Positions 44,555 through 53,678 of a stretch of DNA of 64,000 nt are shown in pieces; position 1 is the first letter of the stretch; the number at the start of each line of letters is the position of its first letter. The position numbers and the translations under genes were made by a program. Source of the stretch: Sulfobacillus benefaciens (lineage in GTDB: Bacteria; Bacillota; Sulfobacillia; Sulfobacillales; Sulfobacillaceae); NCBI GenBank assembly GCA_003023725.1, contig PXYT01000004.1:62001-126000 (forward strand), given 5' to 3'. The notes under the pieces were generated by a model that was not told the origin of the DNA, did no database searches, and worked only from the letters and a program-made list of their open reading frames with translations.

Positions 44555-46440
44555 GATAAGCTTATAGGTCTTCTTGCATCAAATACTGCGTTCGATCCGA
44601 TAAATCGCTGGTACCAGAGCAGAAACACCAACCCTGTCCAAATTTTCCGATCCCGATTGAATACGTACTGGGGTGTATCAAGCAGATGCTGAAAATACCC
44701 CGCATCCAAAAACTCGGGCTGAACCGTGGAAAAGACATCCCGGATAAAAGGCTGCATGTCCCCGGCAATCCAGTCCACAATAGGAATCGGAAATCCCAAT
44801 TTGGGCCGGTTGACGACCTCCTCCGGCACAATTCCTTCAGCTGCCCGGCGTAAGGCAACTTTGGTAATTGACCTGTTCACTCGCAAATGCTGGGGAAGAG
44901 ATCTGGCAGCCTTTTCAAACAGTTCAACGTCAAGAAATGGCACTCGTAATTCAAGGGAATGCGCCATGGACATTTTATCCGCTTTCATGAGTATATCTCC
45001 CGGCAACCATGTATGGCAATCAACCGTCTGCATGACCGCTGAATCGTCGAGTTCATACGGCAAGGCATAATAAGGATCCGTGACACGAAACGACGACTGC
45101 ACCGCGTGATACACCTCAGATGCCAGAAATTCCTTCTTATCTTCTTCGGAAAACATGCGCGCATTCCCGATGAACCGGCGATTCAGTGGAGTCATCCCGC
45201 GCTGGATATATCCTCGCCCTTTGGTTCCGGGGGGAAGTTTGCTTGCCGTCCACCACAAGGATTCCCGGAGAGCCCGCGGCAATCTCCGGAAAGGTTCAAG
45301 AGCCAGAGGTTCCTGATAAATCGGATAACCGCCAAATAACTCATCTGAACCCTCACCAGACAAAATGACGGTGACAAATTTTTTAGCCTCTCGGGCTAAA
45401 AAATACAAAGCGGGAGCACTGGGGTCGGCGATAGGGTTTTCCTGCGCCACGATGATCTCCGGAAGCTTTTCCTGATATTCTTCGCGGTCTACCTCCACCT
45501 CGTGGTGACGGGTTCCAAGAGCCTTGGCGGTAGCCCGAGCAAGACCTAGTTCGTTGATTTCCCGGTGTCTGCCGCTAAACCCGATACTAAAAGTATCCAC
45601 CTCATGAGACTCTCTTAAAAGGGCCACCACCAAAGTCGAGTCAATACCACTGGACAAATACGCTCCCCAACGCACGTCACTGTTTTTGTGACGGTTCACT
45701 GAATCGGTCAGAGCATCCCGAATTATATGCACGGCCCTCTCCAGACCCAGTGCCGGATCCGGATGAAATTCCAGTTGCCAGTATCTTTGCAGACTCACCT
45801 GTTTTCCATGAAGCCGTAGATAGTGGGCGGCGGGAAGCTCATACACGCCCTCAAACATGGTAAGGGGATCGGGAACGTACTGAAAAGTAAAGTAATCCCA
45901 TATAGCCTGTTTGTTTACGGATGGAACCTGGGGCAACGCCGATAAGAGACTTTTGATTTCCGACGAAAACGCCAGAACACCCTCCTCAAACCGATAGTAA
46001 AGGGGTTTAATTCCAAAATGATCACGAATCAAATACAAACTTTCATGTTGCGCATCCCAGATTGCCATCGCAAACATGCCTCGTATCTTCCGGACCACCT
46101 CGTCGATGCCGCCCTCTTCATATAAATGGGGCACAACTTCGGCATCACTCTCACTCCTAAAATGATGTCCCTTCTTCTGAAGCATGGACCGTAATTCCCG
46201 ATAATTGTAAATTTCTCCGTTTACCACACTCACGACGGTCGAATCTTCACCAGTCATGGGCTGGTGTCCACCCGACAAGTCCAAAATGGACAGCCTCCTA
46301 AAACCCAGGCCGACGTTCCGGCGGTGCCACATCCCCTCATCGTCCGGGCCGCGATGAGCTAGCCACTTCATCATTCCGGCTATGACATGAGGATCCACAT
46401 TATGATTATTCGCATTGACAACGCCGCATACTCCACACAC
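44551..46440 (-). CDS. asnB: Asparagine synthase (glutamine-hydrolysing)
   Basis: 629 residues. MCGVCGVV exposes Cys2 as the glutaminase nucleophile after Met removal; LAHRGPDDEGMW, VNGEIYNYRELR and SESDAEVV complete the GATase domain. The synthetase half contains YLSSGIDSTLVVALL (PP-loop) and LSGEGSDELFGGYP. Makes asparagine from aspartate, glutamine and ATP. The full glutaminase domain argues against a lasso-peptide cyclase, but transfer to a non-free Asp, as in cell-wall amidation, remains possible, especially with the coupled extracytoplasmic peptidase. Confidence 0.95.
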   Translation of the reverse strand: MCGVCGVVNANNHNVDPHVIAGMMKWLAHRGPDDEGMWHRRNVGLGFRRLSILDLSGGHQPMTGEDSTVVSVVNGEIYNYRELRSMLQKKGHHFRSESDAEVVPHLYEEGGIDEVVRKIRGMFAMAIWDAQHESLYLIRDHFGIKPLYYRFEEGVLAFSSEIKSLLSALPQVPSVNKQAIWDYFTFQYVPDPLTMFEGVYELPAAHYLRLHGKQVSLQRYWQLEFHPDPALGLERAVHIIRDALTDSVNRHKNSDVRWGAYLSSGIDSTLVVALLRESHEVDTFSIGFSGRHREINELGLARATAKALGTRHHEVEVDREEYQEKLPEIIVAQENPIADPSAPALYFLAREAKKFVTVILSGEGSDELFGGYPIYQEPLALEPFRRLPRALRESLWWTASKLPPGTKGRGYIQRGMTPLNRRFIGNARMFSEEDKKEFLASEVYHAVQSSFRVTDPYYALPYELDDSAVMQTVDCHTWLPGDILMKADKMSMAHSLELRVPFLDVELFEKAARSLPQHLRVNRSITKVALRRAAEGIVPEEVVNRPKLGFPIPIVDWIAGDMQPFIRDVFSTVQPEFLDAGYFQHLLDTPQYVFNRDRKIWTGLVFLLWYQRFIGSNAVFDARRPISLS

Positions 46441-47977
46441 CCTAATTCACCCTTCCGATATCCGATGCTTCAGCATTTCTATGCACGTCCAAGTAAACCT
46501 CGCCCCTGCATTGTCAGTAGATTTTCAGCTGGTCCCATTCTCCACTTACCCGCGCCGAGAATGAATCCCTCCTTGACTGGCAAGTGCATGAGCCCAAAAA
46601 CTCCAGTCCTAACCTAACGTTATGCCTAATCCCAAAATCCGATCATCTCCGGTTCCGGCTTGCAGTGAAACACAGAACACGTCATCATCCGGAATCAGTC
46701 AGCCCACCGCTGGACTCTTCCAATCTCGAACCTTCACAGCCGTGCCTTCTCCAGCCCTCACGTTGCAGAAGGTTTCTCCCGCAATCTAATCTAAATCGAG
46801 GCAATAGCTTCCTGGCCGGACATACCTTGGGAGAAGGCAGCCCGATGCAGCGTCGCCTGCCACAGAACTTCGTCATCAGTTTTTTCAGCCTCGGATGAAG
46901 TCTCCCGATTCCATAGTTAATCGCGACAACTCCGAGACTATTTCAAAAACCCCTCACAAAATTCTTCCAATCTCCGACAGTCAATCTATAGTTCCGCTAC
47001 GCAGCTTTGGCCCTTAAAGTCTTACTCTCACCATGGAAAATATCTACGAAAGCTCCTCGGGAGAAATGTTCTTGTGTTCCTCCCGGCCACGTTATGAATT
47101 AGACAACCTCACTCATAATTCACTACTCACTTGGTCTGAACCTATCGTAATCTAGTTTATCACGGATTGAATTCGCTCGTCCGGCTCCATCCTAACCAGA
47201 AAAGGATAACCTCAGGGAAGGGGACTTGCCATGCTAATCTTTTCTCCGTATCGCCTTGACTCTTCGGCATCTGAGAATTCGAAGCTAAGATAGGGCTGAC
47301 CCAAGACCCAAGAAAATCCCTCGGAGCGTGAAACGCCGGTCGTGGAAAATATAAGAATTTCTCCAAGTCCTCTGGAATTGCAGCTCTCCGGCACCATATC
47401 TGGCTTGGCACCCATAAGAGACAGCCTTCCATCTCCAAGAGGATCATGGCCATACATCTCCTGTTGTCCATGATGTTTTAGGCCTACTCAGTGGGAAATG
47501 GAGACAGCGGTTTCGGCTCCTTGGCGTGAGAAAAGGGCTGTCTTAAGTAAATAGTAAATAACTAAATCCGGTGTGTAAGTCCCGTTGATGTTGGAAGGTC
47601 ATGTTCTGGAATGGTATGGTGTCCAGATTCACGACAACGTACCGTGCAGCGCACGGCCCTATTCCCCTAAAGTTTCCAGTTTCTCCAAGGCTTGCAGAGT
47701 CACCAGCCGACAGAACCGATCTGCAAACAACCCTTTCTCGGTATAGCGGGCCAAGTCAATTAAATTGCACAATCTCTGAAGAAAAATGCGTCGGGTCCCA
47801 TTTACATCACGTCATAATCTGGCTCCCGGATCCGGTAAAAGCGTGATTTCACAGATTTTACCGGATCCGGGAGTTCGGTGTGAGGCTCAGATGACGTCTG
47901 TCTCGGTATGCGCTGACAAAGACCCCGAAGTTAACCACGAAAAATCATAACGAACAGATCTGACAGGCTTAGCCCCT
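46441..47977. other. 1.5 kb without a recognisable gene
   Basis: Short frames only. A minus-strand frame at 47212-47457 (MYGHDPLGDGRLSLMGAKP..) looks protein-like but has no ribosome binding site or family match. Near 47520 the sequence TTGGCGTGAGAAAAGGGC resembles the TnpB element end at 2262, possibly another element trace. The perfect hairpin at 47823-47873 lies here. Confidence 0.5.
47823..47873. repeat. Perfect 18-base inverted repeat (long hairpin)
   Basis: CTCCCGGATCCGGTAAAA (47823-47840) and TTTTACCGGATCCGGGAG (47856-47873) are exact complements around a 15-base spacer, which itself contains GTGA-TT-TCAC. No gene abuts it on the left, and the nearest gene on the right is the DUF488 gene ending at 47978. 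May be a terminator, a mobile-element end or an operator. Confidence 0.8.
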
Positions 47978-48340
47978 TTACTCATCGTGTGCCTCTCGTT
48001 TCAGAAATTCCCGCAAAATGGGAACCTGAGAGCGTTCGATATCACGGCTGAATGTCAAAAGTGCCACAGGACGGGTCTGAACTAGAGTAAATAACCGTTG
48101 CAGTTGAGATGAAGTGTTGTTTCTAAGCTCATGAAGATATCGAATTCGAAATGTGTCCAAATCATCCCAATGACCGTGAAAGTAGCGCCTTAACTGCGTG
48201 CTGGGAGCAACTTCCGGGAGCCATTCCTGCCAAAAGGTCTGATCCTTGCGAATACCCCTGGGCCATAACCGATCCACCAAAATCCGGTAAAAATCCGAGG
48301 GCGTTCCCTCCTTAATTCGGGCGATGAGGATTGCTCGCAT
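47978..48340 (-). CDS. DUF488 family protein (YeaO-like)
   Basis: 120 residues. ILVDRLWPRGIRKDQ, APSTQLRRYFHGHWDDL, FRIRYLHELRNN and VALLTFSRDIERSQ are the family's ordered motifs; about the usual length. Function unknown; the fold is small alpha/beta and some members occur with redox genes. ATG 48340 (AATGACA before it, GGGAG seven bases upstream) is preferred to the ATG at 48346. Confidence 0.85.
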   Translation of the reverse strand: MRAILIARIKEGTPSDFYRILVDRLWPRGIRKDQTFWQEWLPEVAPSTQLRRYFHGHWDDLDTFRIRYLHELRNNTSSQLQRLFTLVQTRPVALLTFSRDIERSQVPILREFLKREAHDE

Positions 48341-48857
48341 TGTCATTCTCCCAACAAACCAGTCTTCTGATTCCCGTGGAGTGGGCCAGATATAGTATAC
48401 AAATCTCTCGGCTTATACGGCTCCTGGGAACCCTGGGATCCCTCCGCCTGCTGCCGAATCGGGCCCAGCCCCTCCGGCCGAAGGTTGGTTCCGCCACTCG
48501 TCGAACTCGCCCATTCCCTTCGCGGCGCGACGCGCCTTTTCGGGAAGAAGGCCGTATTACGCGCAAATATTGTCGCCTGCACCCATCCATTTTACGCCAG
48601 TGCCGCAAGTTTTCTGAACAATATCCAGGTAAAACTGGAATTAACTGCCATTTGGATTGTTATGCAAACTCGCGAACCGCACCTAGAATCTCTTTAGAAA
48701 CGGAATAATGACCTCAACCCAGTCCGGATTCATCAAATCTGGTCCACCTCTTCTGTGGGACTTTGAACAGCCTCGGAGAGACGATTTTCGGCCTTTTTGC
48801 ATTCTCAAAGCCCACACCACTGTCCAAACCGCTTCTTATCGGCAGAAAAGTCCGGTT
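48341..48857. other. Gap with a GC-rich stretch
   Basis: 48420-48560 is GC-rich and carries many short complements (e.g. GGGAACCCTGGGATCCC) but matches no RNA class I know and codes for nothing recognisable. Confidence 0.4.
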
Positions 48858-49355
48858 TTAATGCGTTTTGAGAATGCGAACAATGGCGGAGTCGTCAGGT
48901 TGAGCAGCGGTTTCATAAGGATATCCCTCATCGTCTAGCTGTCCCAGCAGAAAGACAGGGACCCGGTCATTGTGAATCACCACCACGGTGCCTATATCCA
49001 CTTCTTCCAGTTTGCGCAGAGTTCTCTGCATGGGTTCTGGAGGCACTAGGCCCCGGTTGTCCAGGAATTCCTCTGGGCCTTGAATAGGAGTGTCAGCTCT
49101 GAGAGATGGCTGACCTTCTTCCGTTCCCCTTGCCTCACCGGGAGTAAATGTGGTCACAATCGTCCGCCCCACTTTTTCCTGATGCACAGAATACCCCCGG
49201 CGCCGCATTTGGGACACCAGAGGCCGGGGATTGAACGTCGACTTGATGATCAAGCTCTGACCCGGCCGCAACTCATTGACTGTATCCATCATATGAGTAA
49301 ATAGCGACAATCCTTGTCTCAAGACACTCTTAACCTCAACCACAACAGGTTCCAT
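48858..49355 (-). CDS. Tandem DUF2249 protein
   Basis: 165 residues. First domain VVVEVKSVLRQGLSLFTHM..ELRPGQSLIIKSTFNPRPLV..TTFTPGE, second domain after a polar linker: LDNRGLVPPEPMQRTLRKL and VVVIHNDRVPVFLLGQLDD. Both follow the SirA/TusA-like DUF2249 pattern; the first is close to the single-domain protein at 35144-35368. GGAGGGG lies 8 bases before the ATG. Transcribed from a promoter with a Crp/Fnr box and divergent to the first CcoN/NnrS-like gene. Confidence 0.82.
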   Translation of the reverse strand: MEPVVVEVKSVLRQGLSLFTHMMDTVNELRPGQSLIIKSTFNPRPLVSQMRRRGYSVHQEKVGRTIVTTFTPGEARGTEEGQPSLRADTPIQGPEEFLDNRGLVPPEPMQRTLRKLEEVDIGTVVVIHNDRVPVFLLGQLDDEGYPYETAAQPDDSAIVRILKTH

Positions 49356-49730
49356 GATTTCTACCCCTCCATAACATCCCGTGTCTACACAGACTGACTC
49401 GGTATCCTTATGCGACCAGTGTAACCATATCTTTCACGCCAGCACTGTGATGTGGATCACGGCCTTAGGCAAAAAGACTTGTCGAACCTGGCCACAGCAT
49501 TGGACATTTTTCGCCTCATACCACCACTAAAACCACTCCAATGCCGGGTCTCCTCGCACGACGACGCAAGACGCCGACAAAGATCCACCATTTCCCGAGA
49601 AGGCCACTCTATTATCTTGGCGGGAAAGCAAAACCTGTGATCAGAAACACAGTACAACCCACTTGGGGATATCATACTGACCAAGGTATTGTAAACAGTG
49701 TATGAAGAAAGATCTCGAGGCGACAACATC
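49356..49730. other. Divergent intergenic region between DUF2249x2 and the first CcoN/NnrS-like gene
   Basis: Contains the Crp/Fnr box; a minus frame at 49457-49732 overlaps it but lacks a ribosome binding site. Confidence 0.5.
49418..49461 (-). promoter_or_regulatory. Crp/Fnr-type box and -10 for the tandem DUF2249 gene
   Basis: TGTGATGTGGATCACG (49446-49461) matches TGTGA-N6-TCACA at 9 of 10 positions. On the minus strand TACACT (49418-49423) is a weak -10; a start near 49411 puts the box centre at about -42. Confidence 0.55.
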
Positions 49731-51032
49731 ATGGATAGCGATACAATGCGGGCCCAGTCTGCACACTATAAACCCACCATCAACATCAATCAGGCGCCAC
49801 CCTTGGCGGGGCCTGCTTTGTTCTTGATTTCGGCATGGATTAGTCTCATGTTGGCCGCAGAACGCACTATCACCGATCCCCAACAATGGCGCAACGCCCG
49901 TCTGGGTTCTGACGGAACCTTAATCACGGTTCATCTGGTGACGCTAGGCTTTTTGACAATGACCATGTTTGGCATCTTGTACCAATGGATTCCGGTTGTT
50001 TTCGATAGGCCTCCGGTCCCCCTTAAACTCATCATCATCCATTGGTTCCTATACAGCGCAGGACTGGGACTGTTTCTTTTGGGATTCTCCTCCGGTCGAG
50101 GAACCTTGTTGGCGGCCGGGGCTTCCGTCCTGGCACTTAGCATTGTCGTTTTCACCTCATTTATGGGCAAACGTTTGGTACAGTCGTCACGCAAGGCCGA
50201 TGCCCTGACTTTTTCTTTGATCATTGCACTTGCCGCGATCAATGCCACCTGGATATTCGGACTCAGTATGGCCCTGGGTATGGCAGGAATTACGGCTTAC
50301 CCAAACGTGCTGAGCGAACACTTAAACACAGCATGGGCCGGATGGATTGTCATGCTGGTCCTTGCCGTGCAAGTCAAGTTGCTGCCCATGTTCTCCATGG
50401 CGCGCATGGACAGCCTTCGCCCGGGTCTTCCCATTGGGTTGGCAGCCGGGGGATTAATCATGCAATATGTGGCCGCTGCGCGTCCAGCTCTCGAACTGTT
50501 GCCCGTTCTTTTCTGGCTCGCGGCAGGGATCACCGTGTTATGGCAATTACATATGTTGTGGCACCATCGTCAAAGTCCGAATCGCGACGGCGTTTTTGCT
50601 GGTGTCATCCTCGGATGGATTCTGTGGATCGGCGCTGCCATCGCTCTTCTGCTTCATCCAGAGTTGAGCATTTTCCTGGTAGCTTTGGGGGCGATAACGT
50701 TTATATTCAGTTATCAGTCCCGCATCATCCCGTTCTTGATTGCCCTGTTTGTCGGCCGCAGACTTCCTGGACCCGTATTCAAGACGTTTTTCATGGCGCA
50801 GCGCTTCAATTCACCCATGCTGCCCGTGATCAGCGCCGTTTGGTCTTTGGCCCTGAGTGCCGCCTGGATTGGGGGAATCCAAGCCCGTAATCCCGGATTG
50901 CTTGAATGGGCTGGCGTGTTGTTGTTCTTATGGCCCGTGTATCATGCCCTCTTCATCGTTCAGCGTATTCTTCATGCGGCTAAAGCGGCCCGACGCCCCC
51001 AGGAAGGAAACGCCAACAAAAACCATGACTAG
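49731..51032 (+). CDS. CcoN/NnrS-like multi-helix membrane protein, paralog 1
   Basis: 433 residues with about twelve hydrophobic helices. TVHLVTLGFLTMTMFGILYQWIPVV carries a conserved His and the GxxYQ-P motif found in heme-copper-oxidase-like and NnrS proteins; a second conserved His lies in the SEHLNTAWAGWIVMLVL helix, and YQSRIIPFLIALF comes late. Two conserved helix histidines suggest heme or metal binding. No full oxidase ligand set (six His) is present, so it is not a working oxidase. Start ATG 49731 with GAGG ten bases upstream; 49746 is an alternative. Overlaps paralog 2 by eight bases. Confidence 0.72.
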   Translation: MDSDTMRAQSAHYKPTININQAPPLAGPALFLISAWISLMLAAERTITDPQQWRNARLGSDGTLITVHLVTLGFLTMTMFGILYQWIPVVFDRPPVPLKLIIIHWFLYSAGLGLFLLGFSSGRGTLLAAGASVLALSIVVFTSFMGKRLVQSSRKADALTFSLIIALAAINATWIFGLSMALGMAGITAYPNVLSEHLNTAWAGWIVMLVLAVQVKLLPMFSMARMDSLRPGLPIGLAAGGLIMQYVAAARPALELLPVLFWLAAGITVLWQLHMLWHHRQSPNRDGVFAGVILGWILWIGAAIALLLHPELSIFLVALGAITFIFSYQSRIIPFLIALFVGRRLPGPVFKTFFMAQRFNSPMLPVISAVWSLALSAAWIGGIQARNPGLLEWAGVLLFLWPVYHALFIVQRILHAAKAARRPQEGNANKNHD

Positions 51033-52356
51033 AAATCGTCGTCGGAAACGGAACACACACGACTTTGGGCGCCAGCACCCTGAAAATACGGCCAGTCTGG
51101 TTGTTCCGCCGTTGTTCCTTCTTACGGCTCAACTAGGATGGTTGGCCTCTCTTTTCCTGTTAACCCGGCACCCGTCGGCTCTCCTTCGGGAACAATGGTC
51201 CCAAGGCTTCCTGCTAGCCGTCGTCCACCTCTTTACGCTTGGATTCCTGACCATGACCATGATGGGCATATTACACCAGCTGGTTCCCGTCACTCTCAAC
51301 ACCAAGCCGTGGAGCACACGCATCGTGATCGTCCACTATGGGCTCATGGTCACAGGCACCATACTGTTCAGCGCGGGATTCGTGAATGAGCAACCCTTAT
51401 TCATTATGGTAGGCGCTATTGCGATTTCTCTGGCCATCCTCTATTTTGTGGCACTGATCCTCTACGCCCTGCGTCATGCTCAGGGCCATCCCTTTCATGG
51501 CCCTTTTATCCTGTCGTCGATGGGATATTTAGCCTTGACGGTCGTACTGGGCGTCACCCTGGCATGGAACTATGTATATGGTCTCGGCCTGGCGTCCTCG
51601 TTCATCGTCGCTCATATTGCCGTGGCCGCAGGAGGATTTGCCGCTTTTCTTTTGATGGGACTAAGTTATAAACTCTCGGTCATGTTTTTCCCGTCTAAAA
51701 GCGCTCCAAGACACGGTACCTGGGTCTTTTATCTCCTTCATGCCGCCGTTCTAACGGAATTCCTTGCAGGATTCACGGGCTGGCATCTCGTCACTGCAGG
51801 AATTGCCATTTTCACGACCGCTTCCGGCTTGTACCTCTGGGATATGATAGACATCTGGCTCATGCGGCGCAATTCCTATCCCGATCCGGTTCTTTTTACC
51901 ATTGGCCTAGGCACCTTGTCTTTTGCCGCCGCATGGATTCTTTTGGGGCTGTGGGCCCTGTCCCCATCAAACTCGCATCTTGCCTCAGCCGCTATTTTTA
52001 TGTTTTTTGAGGGATGGTTCGGGCTTTCAATTCTCGGCTACAGTCAAAAAATCTTGCCTTTTGTCCTCTGGCTTCACCGCTACTCCCATGTGCATGGACA
52101 AGGCAAAGTCCCTCGGCTCAACGAAATTTTTCCGGAGGATTGGTCTTGGCAAATTATGATGTTGTCGGCAGCAGGACTCGTATTATCCTGTGGGGGACTA
52201 ATTCTTTCATCGGTGTCCATGTTTCGCACTGGTCTGATAACCTTGTCTCTCGGAGTAGCACGGATGCATTTCGCGTCCTGGCGTGCTCTGTTACGCCACC
52301 CCGTCCATCAAGACAACCCTAAGAGAGATTTTCGCACCCGGATCCGCAACTGGTAG
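51025..52356 (+). CDS. CcoN/NnrS-like multi-helix membrane protein, paralog 2
   Basis: 443 residues. VHLFTLGFLTMTMMGILHQ then LVPV repeats the first-motif His, the second in SFIVAHIAVAAGGFAAFLL, and YSQKILPFVLWLHRYSHVH near the end adds further His. The ATG at 51025 lies inside the end of paralog 1 (eight-base overlap), with AGGAAGGAAA upstream; longer frames run through that gene and are discarded. Probably cotranscribed and perhaps complexed with paralog 1. Confidence 0.72.
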   Translation: MTRNRRRKRNTHDFGRQHPENTASLVVPPLFLLTAQLGWLASLFLLTRHPSALLREQWSQGFLLAVVHLFTLGFLTMTMMGILHQLVPVTLNTKPWSTRIVIVHYGLMVTGTILFSAGFVNEQPLFIMVGAIAISLAILYFVALILYALRHAQGHPFHGPFILSSMGYLALTVVLGVTLAWNYVYGLGLASSFIVAHIAVAAGGFAAFLLMGLSYKLSVMFFPSKSAPRHGTWVFYLLHAAVLTEFLAGFTGWHLVTAGIAIFTTASGLYLWDMIDIWLMRRNSYPDPVLFTIGLGTLSFAAAWILLGLWALSPSNSHLASAAIFMFFEGWFGLSILGYSQKILPFVLWLHRYSHVHGQGKVPRLNEIFPEDWSWQIMMLSAAGLVLSCGGLILSSVSMFRTGLITLSLGVARMHFASWRALLRHPVHQDNPKRDFRTRIRNW

Positions 52357-52450
52357 TTGACCCGATGAAACGAAGAGAGAACAGAATCGAAGCCACAGCA
52401 CTGTCTGCTGTGGCCACGTTGTGGAAAGTTGTCCATTTCGATACCGTCTC

Positions 52451-53338
52451 TTACGAGAATGGGACAGTTTTCGTCGACCGGGCCTGACGGGCAGCGTGAT
52501 ACGACGTGCGAACCAACGGACCTGATTCAACATGGAGAAATCCGCGGGCCATACCCTCTTCCCGCAACTTTTGAAATTCCTCGGGAGTATAAAAACGGGC
52601 AACGGGCATTTGTTTCGAGGTCGGCCGCAAATACTGGCCGATGGTCACAATATCCACCTCGGCAGCCCGCAAGTCGTCCAGGGTTTCTAAAATCTCTTCC
52701 CAGGTTTCTCCAACTCCCAGCATAATGCTGGATTTTGTGGCCTGGTCGCGGCGAATGCCCTTGGCGTTACGCAAAAGCTCCAAAGACCTGTCATACGTTG
52801 CGCGTGAACGGACACGAGGGGTCAAGCGCCGCACCGTCTCGACATTGTGGTCCAACAATTCGGGACGAGCCTCAATAACTTGTTCCAACGCCTGACGATC
52901 TCCTTGGAAATCGGGTATAAGCACTTCTACCTGACAGCGAGGCGACAGACGTCTTACGGCTTCGATGGTCAGGCGGAAGAGGGTGGATCCCCCGTCGGGC
53001 ACATCATCTCTGTCCACACTGGTAATGACAACATGATCCAAGCCCATTTTTTGAACTGTCTGCGCCACGCGTTCAGGTTCCTCCCAGTCTAAGAAACCCG
53101 GATGGCCACTCTTCACCGCACAAAATCGGCAGTTGCGGGTGCATGTGTCACCCAGGATCATAAAGGTGGCAGTCTTGTCCTGTTCCCAGCACTCATAGAT
53201 ATTGGGACAATGAGCTTCTTCACAAACCGTATGAAGCTGCTCTCCACGCATCATCACTTTTAACCGCTGATAGTTGGGTCCCAGGGTCGCCTTCACTTTT
53301 AGCCACTGGGGTTTTTCCAACTCCTGTTTATCCGTCAT
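52451..53338 (-). CDS. lipA: Lipoyl synthase
   Basis: 295 residues. CEEAHCPNIYECW supplies the auxiliary 4Fe-4S cluster cysteines, CTRNCRFC the radical-SAM cluster, and the C-terminal GPLVRTSYHA the Ser/Arg end of the family. Inserts two sulfurs into protein-bound octanoyl groups of pyruvate and oxoglutarate dehydrogenases and GcvH. ATG 53338 follows AAGGGTG by six bases; the GTG at 53347 is part of the same frame. Placed between the membrane paralogs without obvious functional link. Confidence 0.96.
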   Translation of the reverse strand: MTDKQELEKPQWLKVKATLGPNYQRLKVMMRGEQLHTVCEEAHCPNIYECWEQDKTATFMILGDTCTRNCRFCAVKSGHPGFLDWEEPERVAQTVQKMGLDHVVITSVDRDDVPDGGSTLFRLTIEAVRRLSPRCQVEVLIPDFQGDRQALEQVIEARPELLDHNVETVRRLTPRVRSRATYDRSLELLRNAKGIRRDQATKSSIMLGVGETWEEILETLDDLRAAEVDIVTIGQYLRPTSKQMPVARFYTPEEFQKLREEGMARGFLHVESGPLVRTSYHAARQARSTKTVPFS

Positions 53339-53678
53339 CCGTATCACCCTTATCTATATTGTCATACACGGCAAGCACATATTACCACCTAGGCTGTTCT
53401 GACTTTCGTTCAGGCGCCTGCATGCATCCGAAATTCGATTGCTTATCCCCTCCTCCTCGTTCGCCATCTCCCCACAAATTCCGCTCTTACTCCATAATCA
53501 TTAATCAAACAATAAGCGACAATCCCGCCTTTTTAGCAGGATTGTTCCCTTTTCAGTTTTTTACAATTATTGACGAATGTTACTTGTCACCTATCATCAC
53601 GACTCACTGGCCACTTGCCTGGTCTTATCACTTTTCCCTTAAGCTGGACTCGACCTCAGACTTGTTCGCGACAAATTC
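53339..53678. other. Gap between lipA and paralog 3
   Basis: No gene. Contains the hairpin at 53519-53545. Confidence 0.5.
53519..53545 (-). terminator. Probable terminator of paralog 3
   Basis: ACAATCCCGC (53519-53528) and GCAGGATTGT (53536-53545) pair with one mismatch. It lies 134 bases beyond the minus-strand stop of paralog 3. A T-rich run follows on the plus strand, so direction is uncertain. Confidence 0.45.

Noticed and set aside
44551-46440. Lasso-peptide cyclase
   Set aside because: Full glutaminase domain with Cys2 present, no precursor peptide, PqqD-like or transglutaminase-type leader peptidase genes nearby.
49457-49732. Minus-strand 91-codon frame between the DUF2249 and membrane protein genes
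   Set aside because: No ribosome binding site or family signal; lies over the promoter region.
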